The notes under the pieces were generated by a model that had not been told where the DNA came from, did not search any database, and saw only the letters and a program-made list of their open reading frames with translations. Made by a program: the position numbers and the translations under genes. From Lachnospiraceae bacterium (GTDB lineage: Bacteria; Bacillota; Clostridia; Lachnospirales; Lachnospiraceae): a stretch of DNA of 64,000 nucleotides. The stretch spans positions 1 through 64,000 of the forward strand of contig JAAVZL010000022.1 of assembly GCA_022791635.1 (NCBI GenBank), read 5' to 3'. Every line of letters begins with the position of its first letter. Position 1 is the first letter of the stretch. Of this stretch, positions 9,225 through 18,905 are shown piece by piece.

Positions 9225-10154
9225 TTAGCTGTCCTTTGCCACCTCTGTAATGGCTTTTATGGTGCCTGCCAATCCCTGAATCTCTGAGGGAATGATAATC
9301 TTTGTCGCCTGCCCGTCTGCCGCCTTGGCAAATGCCTCCAGGCTCTTAAGCTGCAGTACCGCGCTGTCTGCCCCTACCTCCTTGAGCATCCGCAGTCCGT
9401 CCGCATTGGCCTGCTGCACCTTCAGGATAGCCTGAGCCTGACCTTCGGCCTCCCGGATGGTAGCCTCCTTCTTTGCCTCGGCACGCAGGATGGCCGCCTG
9501 CTTCTCGGCCTCCGCATCCAGGATGGCGGATTCCTTCTGTCCCTCTGCCACCAGAATGGTAGACTTCTTCTCACCTTCCGCACGGAGAATAGCCTCACGG
9601 CGCTCACGCTCTGCCTTCATCTGCTTCTCCATGGCATCCTGAATCGCTGCCGGCGGGATGATGTTCTTAAGCTCCACACGGTTTACCTTGATTCCCCAGG
9701 GGTCTGTGGCAATATCCAGTGATGCCCGCATCTTGGTATTGATCACCTCACGGGAGGTCAGGGTCTGGTCCAGCTCCAGCTCACCGATGATGTTACGAAG
9801 TGTGGTGGCGGTCAGATTCTCAATAGCCATAATGGGATTCTCCACACCATAAGCGAACAGCTTCGGGTCCGTAATCTGGAAAAATACAACCGTGTCAATC
9901 CGCATGGTAACATTATCCTTGGTAATCACAGGCTGGGGTGCAAAATCCACCACCTGCTCCTTCAAGGTTACGCGCTTTGCCACTCGGTCAATAAAGGGCG
10001 CCTTAAAATGAATACCCACGCCCCAGGTTCCCATATAAGCTCCCAGACGCTCAATAATCAGAGCCTGCGCCTGGGGTACAATCTTGATGCATGATGCAAG
10101 GATCAGCAAAAGAAAAATAATCAATATAATTACCAGTGCAATTCCAAGTCCCAT
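9225..10154 (-). CDS. SPFH/band 7 membrane protease-associated protein (stomatin/QmcA type)
   Basis: 309 residues. An N-terminal membrane anchor (about 3-24) precedes a band 7 domain (about 25-185, with ERLGAYMGTWGVGIHFKAPF). A long Ala/Glu-rich coiled coil (about 190-265) is built from AEGEK/AEGQK/AEAEK-type repeats, and a C-terminal oligomerisation segment follows. Such proteins form cages or microdomains in the membrane and often work with an NfeD partner. Here the NfeD gene lies just upstream on the same strand, which supports the pairing. AGGAGG precedes the ATG at the usual distance. Confidence 0.9.
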   Translation of the reverse strand: MGLGIALVIILIIFLLLILASCIKIVPQAQALIIERLGAYMGTWGVGIHFKAPFIDRVAKRVTLKEQVVDFAPQPVITKDNVTMRIDTVVFFQITDPKLFAYGVENPIMAIENLTATTLRNIIGELELDQTLTSREVINTKMRASLDIATDPWGIKVNRVELKNIIPPAAIQDAMEKQMKAERERREAILRAEGEKKSTILVAEGQKESAILDAEAEKQAAILRAEAKKEATIREAEGQAQAILKVQQANADGLRMLKEVGADSAVLQLKSLEAFAKAADGQATKIIIPSEIQGLAGTIKAITEVAKDS

Positions 10155-10200
10155 TTTTAGTTCCTCCTATTATAGTCGCTGCGCGATGGCACGAAAGAGT

Positions 10201-10339
10201 AAAGTCGCTTCGACACACCTGTATTGAGACGAACTTTTATTCGAAAGGACACTCATAAAAGTTCCTCTCGTGCGTCTCCTCGACTTTTCTGTCCGGCAGA
10301 AAATATTTTTCATAAACACTTGACATTTCTTAGCCGGAC
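10201..10339 (-). other. Structured spacer between nfeD-like and SPFH genes
   Basis: The 218-base gap between the two partner genes holds two stems. Nested pairs AAAGTCG/CGACTTT (10201-10207 with 10281-10287), GAGACG/CGTCTC and AACTTTTAT/ATAAAAGTT form one. GTCCGGC/GCCGGAC (10291-10297 with 10333-10339) forms the other. No terminator-like T-run follows, so these may shape mRNA stability or differential expression of the pair rather than separate transcripts. Confidence 0.4.
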
Positions 10340-10372
10340 TATTGATAGTTCCGTAATCTTAAATTTTGTAAT

Positions 10373-10807
10373 TTACTTCTTAGCCTCAACAATCAGCTTG
10401 ACACCCTGTACGGCAGTCACCGTAACGTGTGTGTCCTCCGCAATGGTAAGGGAGTCCTCACCGGAACGGGCCGTCCAGGTCAGGCCATTTACAAAGACCT
10501 CTCCCCTTCCCTCCAGATTCCGAATCTCCGATGTCACCACTGCCGTCTTGCCAATCAGACTGTCTACGTTCGTCTTTTCCTTCCTCTGGTTGTTAAAATA
10601 GCGCACTGCCCAGGGACGGGTGGCAAACAGCAGAATCAAGGAAACAGCACAGAACACTGCCCACTGAACCACCGGCGACACCTCCAAAAGAGAGAGCACA
10701 AAGGCTACCAGCGCACCGCCTGCAAACCAGATAGTCGTAAGGCCCAAAGTGATAATCTCTATCACCAACAGTATGATAAAAAGAATCAGCCAATAGATGG
10801 CATTCAT
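10373..10807 (-). CDS. NfeD-like membrane protein
   Basis: 144 residues: two to three hydrophobic segments within the first 70 residues and then an OB-fold domain (about 80-144: GKTAVVTSEIRNLEGRGEVFVNG). This is the short NfeD form that lacks the ClpP-like protease domain. Such proteins partner with SPFH proteins, and the SPFH gene is the next one downstream, 218 bases away. The start is ATG 10807. Confidence 0.85.
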   Translation of the reverse strand: MNAIYWLILFIILLVIEIITLGLTTIWFAGGALVAFVLSLLEVSPVVQWAVFCAVSLILLFATRPWAVRYFNNQRKEKTNVDSLIGKTAVVTSEIRNLEGRGEVFVNGLTWTARSGEDSLTIAEDTHVTVTAVQGVKLIVEAKK

Positions 10808-10960
10808 TCCCGCTCATTCCTCCTTTTTCCATGAAAGCATTCCTGGCATTTTCCAGGAATACTTGATTATAGCATTACTTCGATTCTAAAGCCTATCATA
10901 CTATAATTCTCTCCAAATTACAAGTAGCTGATTCCCGCACCTCCCAAACATCTCAAAAAT

Positions 10961-11034
10961 AAAAACCGTCAGCCACCTTTCTGTCCGGTGCAGGGAACTA
11001 TCCAAACACAAACAGAAAAACGGCTGACGGTTTT
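10961..11034 (-). terminator. Rho-independent terminator of the SleB-like gene
   Basis: AAAACCGTCAGCC and GGCTGACGGTTTT pair perfectly across a loop that contains an inner CAGAAA/TTTCTG pair. It lies 20 bases beyond the stop codon at 11054 and is followed on the minus strand by TTTTTATTTTT. Confidence 0.75.
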
Positions 11035-11053
11035 CTAATACGACATTTACTTT

Positions 11054-12085
11054 CTAATAAAATACATGGCTTCCTATTACAATGCTGTTCGGGCCTACCT
11101 CAGCGCCGGCTCTTCGGAAATGGGTATAGCTGCCGATGGTGGTGTAGCCGCCGATAGCCTCCTGGGCCGCCTGCATACAGCTGGCCTTGGGGGAAGCCAG
11201 ATACCGGGCTATCGTCCCATTGCTGACCACGCCAAACTGGCCCGGCGCATAAATCACATCCGCTATGCTATTGGGATATCCGCCGCTCTTCACACGATTC
11301 ATCACTACGGCGCCGATAGCCACCTGGCCATCATAAGGCTGATTGCCCCCCTCCGCCTGAATCAAAGCTGCCAGAAGCGCCACCTCATTGCCGTTGGCCT
11401 TTATAGACTCCAACTGCTGCTTCAGCTTCTCCCGCTTCTCCTCAGCTTCCTTCTTCTTAATCTCGTCCATGGTCATGGCCTCGCCCAGCTCAAATTCCAC
11501 ACTGACATATTCCGCAGACACATAACCTGTCTTCTCCTCCGCATACTGGATGTGGATCCACTCGGCTCCTTCCGTCTCCTCGCCGGCTACCACGTCAAGC
11601 TTCGTTCCCTCTCCTACATTTTTCAGGATCTTCGCCTCCGTGCTGGCCTCCGAACGAATCCGAAGCCCTCCGGTCAGAGATGTGGCCACCAAGGTAACCT
11701 CCTCCTGGGCCTGCTCATAGGCCTCAAAGCCGAACAGCAGATAATCATTACTCACATAGCCGTCCACATTGCCGGACTGTACTCTGGTCCAGCCCTCCAG
11801 ACGCTCTACCGCAATGCCTCCATCCCCCTTAAACATCCGTCCCAAAGCTTTCGATTCGGAGTCAGGCTCCGACCGAACCGTCACATAATCCTCCACATTT
11901 GCAAGAACCTTATCCTGCCATTCATCCTCAATCTGTATTTTCTCAAAGTCTTCGCCTGTCAAATCATCCATAATAGACTCAATGCCCGCCGTTGTCTCCG
12001 CTTCCAAATCCTCAAACCCCGATGCCAGAATCCAGATCAGAAACAAGCTTACAAAAATCGGTATCCTTCTACTGACCGTCTTCAT
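11054..12085 (-). CDS. SH3-domain cell wall hydrolase, SleB/CwlJ family
   Basis: 343 residues. A signal-type hydrophobic segment (about 9-25) is followed by two bacterial SH3 modules (about 60-125 and 130-200: TVRSEPDSESKALG, RIRSEASTEAKILK) and a short Lys/Glu coiled segment. A C-terminal SleB hydrolase domain (about 230-343) carries the catalytic-type Glu in ALIQAEGGNQPYDGQVAIG. SleB enzymes cleave peptidoglycan, classically spore cortex during germination. With SH3 domains and a secretion signal it may equally act in vegetative wall turnover. It is monocistronic, with its own terminator. Confidence 0.9.
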   Translation of the reverse strand: MKTVSRRIPIFVSLFLIWILASGFEDLEAETTAGIESIMDDLTGEDFEKIQIEDEWQDKVLANVEDYVTVRSEPDSESKALGRMFKGDGGIAVERLEGWTRVQSGNVDGYVSNDYLLFGFEAYEQAQEEVTLVATSLTGGLRIRSEASTEAKILKNVGEGTKLDVVAGEETEGAEWIHIQYAEEKTGYVSAEYVSVEFELGEAMTMDEIKKKEAEEKREKLKQQLESIKANGNEVALLAALIQAEGGNQPYDGQVAIGAVVMNRVKSGGYPNSIADVIYAPGQFGVVSNGTIARYLASPKASCMQAAQEAIGGYTTIGSYTHFRRAGAEVGPNSIVIGSHVFY

Positions 12086-12267
12086 AAAAACCTCCCTGCG
12101 TAATATCTGCGCTATTTGTTACAATTATTATTGCAAATATTACAATTTTGTTACGCTGTCATTTTAGCAGGATGTGGAGCACTTGTCAAGGCTTTCAACA
12201 AAAAAGTGGCGATCAAGAGAACATTTCCCTCAAAAAAACCAAAAAAAGTGGGGGACTGGCGCAAAAT

Positions 12268-13041
12268 CTACAGCCGTCTCTGCCGATAAGCCTCATATAA
12301 CAAAATCGCGGAAGCCACCGACACATTCAAGGATTCCAGCTCCCCTTCCATAGGAATCCGAACCCAGGCATCTGCACAGGCCGCAAGCTCCGGTGTCAGC
12401 CCATTCCCTTCATTTCCCAAAAGAAACGCCGTCCCCTCCCGATAATCCGGCCTGTCATAATCCAAGGCCCCATCCAGATAAGCCGCAAAGGTCCGGATCC
12501 CCCGCCCCTTTAGTTCTGCTATGGTCTCCTGCAAATCCCGAGCCTGAAAAAACGGCACCCGATACACAGACCCCATAGTAGATCGAATAGTTTTTGGATT
12601 ATACATATCCACACAGCCAGGCCCCAAGATCACACCATCCGCCCCGGCCCCCTCTGCCGTGCGCATCATAGTCCCCAGATTTCCCGGATCCTGAATATTA
12701 TCCAGGATCAAAAGAAGAGGCCTCTCCTTCTTAAGAAGCTCCTCCAAAGAATAATGGTACTGCTTCACAAGACAGAGGATCCCCTGAGGCGTCTGCGTAT
12801 CACACATCGCTTTAAATACAGAGTCCTGAACCACCTCATAAGGAAATCCCGCCTCTTTCTCCCCCCACTGACTTTTAAAGAAGCTTTCCGCTACATAAAC
12901 CTTCTCAATCCGCCCCTTCGGAGCCTCCCGGAACATCCTGGGCCCCTCCACCACGAAAACATCCTTGGCATTTCGAAGCCTTCCCTTCTTATTTAACTGC
13001 ATCAGCTGCCTTACCTGCTGATTCGCCGTACTTGTAATCAT
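12268..13041 (-). CDS. TrmH/SpoU-family RNA 2'-O-methyltransferase
   Basis: 257 residues. An N-terminal substrate-binding domain (VRQLMQLNKKGRLRNAKDVFVVEG) is followed by the knotted SPOUT fold with all three motifs: NLGTMMRTAEGAG, LLGNEGNGL and MEGELESLNVSVASAILLYE. It uses S-adenosylmethionine to methylate a ribose in rRNA or tRNA; the exact site cannot be assigned. The start at 13041 follows AGGGGAA; an extension 14 codons upstream is not family-like. Confidence 0.9.
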   Translation of the reverse strand: MITSTANQQVRQLMQLNKKGRLRNAKDVFVVEGPRMFREAPKGRIEKVYVAESFFKSQWGEKEAGFPYEVVQDSVFKAMCDTQTPQGILCLVKQYHYSLEELLKKERPLLLILDNIQDPGNLGTMMRTAEGAGADGVILGPGCVDMYNPKTIRSTMGSVYRVPFFQARDLQETIAELKGRGIRTFAAYLDGALDYDRPDYREGTAFLLGNEGNGLTPELAACADAWVRIPMEGELESLNVSVASAILLYEAYRQRRL

Positions 13042-13073
13042 GCGCGTATTCCCCTTTTTACCTCTCTGGTCAC

Positions 13074-13115
13074 AAAAGGCCATTGCATCCTGCCTTAGAT
13101 CTGCAATGGCCTTTT
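13074..13115. terminator. Bidirectional terminator after pfkA
   Basis: AAAAGGCCATTGCA (13074-13087) pairs with TGCAATGGCCTTTT (13102-13115), a 14-base stem with T-runs on both sides. On the minus strand it ends the pfkA message 15 bases past its stop. Confidence 0.8.
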
Positions 13116-13129
13116 ATTTTCATAGTTTT

Positions 13130-14107
13130 TTAATGCTTGGAAAGAGCCTGAGCGATCTCGTACTGATAGGGATCGATCCCCTTGTCCATCGCCAATGCCT
13201 CATTGATGTCAAAATCCTGGAACCTGCCGTGCTGATACCCCACCACACGGTTGGTCTTGCCTGCACAGAGAAGATCCGCCGCCATGGCGCCCATCATGGA
13301 AGCATATACCCGGTCCTTACAGGTAGGGCTTCCGCCTCTCTGCATGTGGCCCAGAATGGTGGCCCTCGTCTCGATCCCCGTAGCCGCCTCAATCCGGCGG
13401 GCCATGCTGGTGGAGTGCCCCACACCCTCGGCATTTACAATAATATGATGCTTCTTGCCCCGCTTGCGGTTGGCAATGATGTTATTGATAATCTCCTGCT
13501 CATCGTAATCATAATTCTCCGGAATGAGAATATCCTCCGCGCCGTTGGCAATGCCGCACCAAAGAGCAATATAGCCGGCATTTCTTCCCATTACCTCAAT
13601 GATGCTGCAGCGCTCATGGGAGGTGGAGGTGTCGCGGACCTTGTCAATAGCCTCCATAGCCGTATTGACCGCCGTATCAAAGCCGATGGTATACTCCGTA
13701 CAGGAAATATCCAGGTCAATGGTGCCCGGCACGCCTACGGTGTTGATGCCCAGATTCGCCAGAGCCTGAGCCCCTTTGAAGGATCCGTCTCCTCCGATGA
13801 CCACAATTCCGTCAATCCCGTGCTTGCGGCAAACCTCAGCTCCCCGCTCCTGGCCTTCCTTTGTCATAAACTCCTTACAGCGGGCCGTAAAGAGAATGGT
13901 GCCGCCCCGCTCAATGGTGTTGGACACATTGTTGGCTGTCATATCTATAATCTCTTCATTCAAAAGTCCGGAATAGCCCTTCCGGATTCCCTTGACCTTC
14001 TTTCCGTTGGCAAGGGCTTTTCTGACAACCGCGCGGATCGCCGCATTCATGCCCGGGGCGTCGCCGCCGCTTGTTAATACTCCGATGGTGTTAATCTCTT
14101 TTGTCAT
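13130..14107 (-). CDS. pfkA: ATP-dependent 6-phosphofructokinase
   Basis: Phosphorylates fructose 6-phosphate in glycolysis. 325 residues from the ATG at 14107, which has GGAGGAG five bases upstream. Visible features are GGDAPGMNAAIR at the N-terminus, GGDGSFKGA (the Gly in GGDGS indicates ATP rather than pyrophosphate as donor), GTIDLD with the catalytic Asp, and MGRNAGYIAL. The usual Asn of TIDND is Leu here, which I believe is common in related clostridia. It lies 27 bases after dnaE and probably shares its transcript. Confidence 0.95.
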   Translation of the reverse strand: MTKEINTIGVLTSGGDAPGMNAAIRAVVRKALANGKKVKGIRKGYSGLLNEEIIDMTANNVSNTIERGGTILFTARCKEFMTKEGQERGAEVCRKHGIDGIVVIGGDGSFKGAQALANLGINTVGVPGTIDLDISCTEYTIGFDTAVNTAMEAIDKVRDTSTSHERCSIIEVMGRNAGYIALWCGIANGAEDILIPENYDYDEQEIINNIIANRKRGKKHHIIVNAEGVGHSTSMARRIEAATGIETRATILGHMQRGGSPTCKDRVYASMMGAMAADLLCAGKTNRVVGYQHGRFQDFDINEALAMDKGIDPYQYEIAQALSKH

Positions 14108-14163
14108 GTTACTCCTCCCCACAAAATTTTCTGACACTTGCTATGCTCGAATCTGAAACCATT

Positions 14164-17100
14164 CTAATGCATTTTTCTCAGCTTTTCAATACGTTTCTCA
14201 ACAACTTTTACATTATCTGCGCCAAAGCGCTCCCGAAGCCTTGCAAGGAGGGCTCCCTCCGCCTGAACACTCCTGCCTGCCCCCAGACGCTTTGCGGTTC
14301 GCTCTGCTGCCGCATAAAGCACCACCGGATCCCTGCCGTCGCTGTCGTGGAGCAGCTTAAGAAGCTCCTCCTGCTGTTCCATGCAGGCCGCCTGATCCGG
14401 GAACTGAATCCAGAGCTCCCGTTTTCCCTCGTCAAAGGAGAAAATCCGATCACAGATGAGCTTGCTGGCCTTTTCCTCCTCACCGTTTACATGGCCGCTT
14501 AAAAATATCTTGGCCTCCTCTGTGAGCATACCGGAATTGCGCTCATATACATTGGGAAACACAATTACCTCTACGGTTCCCACCAAATCCTCGATCTGCA
14601 GAAAGGCCATCACCCGGTTATTTTTCGTGTACTTGATGGTTTTTCCGGTAATCATGCCCCCGATGATCACCTGCTCCCCGTCCCGAACCCGGGTCTTATT
14701 GGTCTCCTCATCCAGCTGAAAATCCGAAGTCACCGCCGTAATATTTTTCCGCCAGCGCTCCTCGTACTCCTCCAGAGGATGTCCGCTGATGTAGACGCCA
14801 AGAACCTCCTTTTCAAAGGAAAGAAGAAGCTCCTTTTTGTACTCCTCCACCTTGGGAAGCTGCATTTTAAAATGCTCCTTTTCCTCCTCGTCCACCAGGT
14901 CAAAGAGGCTCATCTGGCCGGTCATGGTAGTCTTGCGGCTCTGGGCCACACTGTCCATGATGCTCCCGTAGGCCATCATATACTGCTGCCGGTTACCGCC
15001 CAGACTGTCCAGGGCTCCGGCCTTAATGAGATTTTCCAGCGTCTTCTTGTTAACCTCTTTTCCTGCCATGCGCTCAATGAAATCCGTCAGACTCAAAAAG
15101 GCTCCTCCCAGCTTTCGCTCCACCACAATGCTCTCCACCACAGGCCGTCCGATGCTCTTGATGGCAGACAGACCATAGCGAATGGACTGGTTGGAAATGG
15201 AAAATGCGGCCTCCCCCTCGTTGATATCCGGCGGCAAAATGGAAATATCCATCTGACGACAGGAGAGAATGTACTCGGACACCTTTCCCGGATTGTCAAT
15301 GCAGGAGGTCATCAGGGCGGCCATAAATTCCACCGGATAGTAATATTTCAGATAAGCCGTCTGATAGGCCACCACCGCATAGACCACCGCGTGGGACTTA
15401 TTGAAGGCGTACTTTGCAAAGTCCGTCATCTCATCAAAGATTTTCTGGGCCGTCTTCTCCTCAATCCCATTGCTGATACAGCCCGGCACTCCCTCCTCCG
15501 GATTTCCGTACACAAAGTTCTGCCGCTCCTTCTCCATGACAGAGGCCTTTTTCTTGGACATGGCCCGGCGAACCAGATCGCTTCTGCCCAGGGTATAGCC
15601 TGCCAGACGCTGTACAATCTGCATGACCTGCTCCTGGTAGACGATACAGCCATAGGTGGGCTCCAGGATCTCCTCCAGCTCCGGACAGTCATAGGTAATG
15701 GTTTCCGGATGCTCCTTGCCCCGGATATACTGGGGAATAAAATCCATGGGGCCGGGACGATAGAGGGCAATTCCGGCAATCACATCCTCCAGGCTCTGAG
15801 GCTTTAGCTCCTTCATAAAGCTTTTCATGCCTGCGCTCTCCAGCTGGAACACACCGTCCGTCTTTCCGCTTCCGATGGAGGCAAAGACCGCCTTGTCGTC
15901 ATAGTCAATGTGATCCATATCCAGTTCCATCTGAAAGCTCTTCTCTGCAAGCCGGGCCGCGTCCTGAATTACGGTCAGGGTCCTCAGTCCCAGGAAATCC
16001 ATTTTCAGAAGCCCCAGCTCCTCCAGGGTAGTCATGGTAAACTGGGTGGTGATGGATCCGTCGGTGGCTCTGGAAAGAGGCACATACTCGTCTGCCGCCT
16101 TCTGACAGATCACCACTCCGGCCGCATGCATGGAGGTATGGCGGGGCAGTCCCTCCAGGCGCATGGACATGTCCACCAGCTCATGAACCTGAGGATCTTT
16201 CTCATAGCTGTCCCGCAGCTCCGGATTCATTTTCAGGGCATCCTTTAAGGTCACGGTTCGCCCCGGCTCCGCAGGGATCATCTTGGCGATGGAATCCACA
16301 AAGGAGTAGGGAAGATCCATCACCCGGCCCACATCCCGAATCACGCCCCGGGCCGCCATGGTACCGAAGGTCACAATCTGGACCACCCGGTCCTTGCCAT
16401 ATTTTCTCACCACGTAATCGATGACCTCCTGCCGTCGCTCAAAGCAGAAGTCAATGTCAATATCCGGCATCGACACCCGCTCCGGATTTAAAAACCGCTC
16501 AAAGAGCAGCTGGTAGCGCATGGGATCGATATTGGTGATATGCATCACATAGGAGACAATGCTGCCTGCCGCGGATCCCCGGCCCGGACCTACGGCAATG
16601 CCGTGATCCCGGGCGTATTTGATAAAATCCCACACAATCAGGAAGTAATCCACATAGCCCATATTTTTGATGACACCAAGCTCATAGTTAAGACGCTCTC
16701 TTCTGCTTCCGTCGTCGTCCGGGTAGCGCTCCTTTAAGCCCTGGGAGCAGATCTCATTGAGATACTCCCAGGAGGTATAGCCCTCGGGCACGTCGAACTT
16801 TGGCAGCTTGGTGACGCCGAACTCAATCTCCACATTGCATCGGTGGGCTATTTTCCCCGTATTTTCCAGGGCTTCCTTTGCATAGGGGAATAAGGCCTCC
16901 ATTTCCTCCCGGGATTTTACGTAGTACTGACCGCCCTCATAGCGCATGCGGTCCTCGTCCTGTAGCTTTTTGGCTGTCTGGATGCAGAGGAGGATGTCAT
17001 GGGGCTTTACGTCGTCCGCATTGGTATAGTGGATGTCGTTGGTGGCCACCAGAGGAATCTCAAGCTCCCGGCTCATACGCAGGAGGGCCTGGTTCACGGT

Positions 17101-17652
17101 TTTCTGATCCGGAAGGCCATGATCCTGGAGCTCCAGGAAGTAGTTTCCCTTTCCGAAGATGTTTTCATATTTCAATGCGGTCTTTTTGGCCTCGTCATAG
17201 AGGCCCTTTACAATATAGCGCTGCACTTCACCGGCCAGACAGGCGCTTAAGGCAATGATTCCCTTATGGTACTGCTCAAGGACCTCCATATCCACACGGG
17301 GGCGGTAGTAGAAGCCCTCCACATAGCCCTTGGATACTATCTTCACCAGATTGGCATAGCCTTCATTGGTTTCGGCAAGGAGAACCAGGTGATAGTAGCG
17401 ATCCTCGCCTCCCGTAAGCTCCTTGTCAAAGCGGGAGTTGGGGGCCACGTAGACCTCACAGCCCAGAATGGGTTTGACGCCCTCTGCCCGGGCCGCCCGG
17501 TAAAAGTCGATGACGCCGAACATGGCGCCGTGGTCAGTGATGGCGGCGGCCTCCATGCCAAGCTCTTTGACCCGGGCCACATATTCTTTGATTTTATTGG
17601 AGCCGTCTAAGAGGCTGTATTCCGTATGGGTATGCAAATGTACAAACGACAT
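14164..17652 (-). CDS. dnaE: DNA polymerase III alpha subunit
   Basis: 1162 residues, normal for DnaE. Order: PHP domain at the N-terminus (HTHTEYSLLDGSNKIKEY), the palm with MPDIDIDF (catalytic Asp pair near residue 400), fingers, helix-hairpin-helix region, and a C-terminal OB-fold (about 975-1060: VIIGGMITGKTIKYT). There is no exonuclease insertion, so this is DnaE and not PolC. In Firmicutes it extends primers alongside PolC. GGAGG precedes the ATG. The gene follows coaBC by 17 bases. The plus strand over its 5' third is unusually G-rich compared with its 3' part. Confidence 0.97.
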   Translation of the reverse strand: MSFVHLHTHTEYSLLDGSNKIKEYVARVKELGMEAAAITDHGAMFGVIDFYRAARAEGVKPILGCEVYVAPNSRFDKELTGGEDRYYHLVLLAETNEGYANLVKIVSKGYVEGFYYRPRVDMEVLEQYHKGIIALSACLAGEVQRYIVKGLYDEAKKTALKYENIFGKGNYFLELQDHGLPDQKTVNQALLRMSRELEIPLVATNDIHYTNADDVKPHDILLCIQTAKKLQDEDRMRYEGGQYYVKSREEMEALFPYAKEALENTGKIAHRCNVEIEFGVTKLPKFDVPEGYTSWEYLNEICSQGLKERYPDDDGSRRERLNYELGVIKNMGYVDYFLIVWDFIKYARDHGIAVGPGRGSAAGSIVSYVMHITNIDPMRYQLLFERFLNPERVSMPDIDIDFCFERRQEVIDYVVRKYGKDRVVQIVTFGTMAARGVIRDVGRVMDLPYSFVDSIAKMIPAEPGRTVTLKDALKMNPELRDSYEKDPQVHELVDMSMRLEGLPRHTSMHAAGVVICQKAADEYVPLSRATDGSITTQFTMTTLEELGLLKMDFLGLRTLTVIQDAARLAEKSFQMELDMDHIDYDDKAVFASIGSGKTDGVFQLESAGMKSFMKELKPQSLEDVIAGIALYRPGPMDFIPQYIRGKEHPETITYDCPELEEILEPTYGCIVYQEQVMQIVQRLAGYTLGRSDLVRRAMSKKKASVMEKERQNFVYGNPEEGVPGCISNGIEEKTAQKIFDEMTDFAKYAFNKSHAVVYAVVAYQTAYLKYYYPVEFMAALMTSCIDNPGKVSEYILSCRQMDISILPPDINEGEAAFSISNQSIRYGLSAIKSIGRPVVESIVVERKLGGAFLSLTDFIERMAGKEVNKKTLENLIKAGALDSLGGNRQQYMMAYGSIMDSVAQSRKTTMTGQMSLFDLVDEEEKEHFKMQLPKVEEYKKELLLSFEKEVLGVYISGHPLEEYEERWRKNITAVTSDFQLDEETNKTRVRDGEQVIIGGMITGKTIKYTKNNRVMAFLQIEDLVGTVEVIVFPNVYERNSGMLTEEAKIFLSGHVNGEEEKASKLICDRIFSFDEGKRELWIQFPDQAACMEQQEELLKLLHDSDGRDPVVLYAAAERTAKRLGAGRSVQAEGALLARLRERFGADNVKVVEKRIEKLRKMH

Positions 17653-17669
17653 GCTGCTTCCTCCGTAGC

Positions 17670-18869
17670 TTAGCTTTTTGAAAGTTCGTATCGGATGGTA
17701 TTTAAGATCCGGTGGGCGGCCTGCTCCTTGGTCATGAGCTCTAGGGGAATCTCTTTTTCTCTGGTGAGCAGGGTAATGCGGTTGGTGTCTGTGCCAAAGC
17801 CTGCTCCCTCCTCCTTAAGGCTGTTGGCGCAGATGAGATCGCAGTGCTTGGCCTCCAGCTTCTTCCTGGAATTTTCCAACAGATTCTCTGTCTCCATAGC
17901 AAAACCGCAGAGGATTTGGCCCTCTTTTTTATGTTCTCCTAAATATTTCAGGATATCCTCTGTCCGCTTTAGCGCTATGGTGAGCTCCTGATCGGATTTT
18001 TTCAGCTTCTGATGGGCCGCGGACACTGGGGTGTAGTCGGATACGGCGGCGGCTTTGATGATATAGTCGGAAGTTTCGGCTTCCTTTGTTACGATCTCGA
18101 ACATCTCCTGGGCGGAAATAACCGGAAGGATTCGCATGAACATGGGGGCTTTGGCCTCTGTGTGGGCTGCTACCAGGGTCACTTCTGCTCCTCGCAGCAT
18201 GGCGGCTCTTGCCAGGGCAAAGCCCATTTTCCCGCTGGAGTGGTTGGTGATGAAGCGGACCGGGTCAATGGCTTCCCGGGTGGCTCCTGCAGTGATGAGA
18301 ACTTTTTTGCCGGCCAGATCCTTTTCAAAGGCAATCTCTCTTAAAATGTATTCCAGGAGCACCTGTTCTTCTGGCATCCGGCCGTCGCCTTCGTCGCCGT
18401 TGGCGAGCATTCCTCTGTCCGGAGGGATGATTTCATAGCCGAAGTGAGACAGCTTTTTCAGGTTGTCTTGGACAATGGGGTTGTGGTACATGTTGTGGTT
18501 CATGGCGGGGGATATGAGCTTTTTGCAGGGACAGGCCATGATGGTGGTGGTCAGCATATCGTCTGCGATGCCGCTTGCTATCTTTCCGATGACATTGGCG
18601 CTGGCCGGGGCTGCCAGGACCACGTCGGCTTGCTTGGCTAGGGCTACGTGTTCTACGCTGTATTGGAAGTTGCGGTCAAAGGTGTCGATGAGGCATTTAT
18701 TTCCGGTCAGGCTTTCGAAGGTAATGGGGTTGATAAAGTTGGCGGCATTTGCCGTCATCAGGACTTGGACGTTGCATTCCAGTTTTTTTAGCATGCGGGC
18801 CAGATTTGCGATTTTATAGGCGGCTATGCTGCCGGATACGGCTAGGAGGACTGTTTTTCCTTTTAACAT
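17670..18869 (-). CDS. coaBC: Bifunctional phosphopantothenoylcysteine decarboxylase / phosphopantothenate-cysteine ligase
   Basis: Catalyses two consecutive steps of CoA synthesis. The N-terminal FMN-dependent CoaC half (1-185) shows GSIAAYK, VEHVALAKQADV with the catalytic His, and SPAMNHNMY. The C-terminal CoaB half (190-399) shows ITAGATREAIDPVRFITNHSSGKMG. Length (399) is typical. With the ECF S component and coaX across the spacer, it suggests a local CoA supply cluster. Its 5' end lies 37 bases from repeat A1. The plus strand here is G-rich although the gene is on the minus strand. Confidence 0.96.
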   Translation of the reverse strand: MLKGKTVLLAVSGSIAAYKIANLARMLKKLECNVQVLMTANAANFINPITFESLTGNKCLIDTFDRNFQYSVEHVALAKQADVVLAAPASANVIGKIASGIADDMLTTTIMACPCKKLISPAMNHNMYHNPIVQDNLKKLSHFGYEIIPPDRGMLANGDEGDGRMPEEQVLLEYILREIAFEKDLAGKKVLITAGATREAIDPVRFITNHSSGKMGFALARAAMLRGAEVTLVAAHTEAKAPMFMRILPVISAQEMFEIVTKEAETSDYIIKAAAVSDYTPVSAAHQKLKKSDQELTIALKRTEDILKYLGEHKKEGQILCGFAMETENLLENSRKKLEAKHCDLICANSLKEEGAGFGTDTNRITLLTREKEIPLELMTKEQAAHRILNTIRYELSKS

Positions 18870-18905
18870 AGGGGGCTCCTTTGGGGTTTTTGTTGATCAC
18901 CGGAC

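Noticed and set aside
13700..13760. Loss of function in PfkA due to TIDLD in place of TIDND
   Set aside because: The catalytic Asp and all other motifs are intact, and I recall the same variant from related clostridia.
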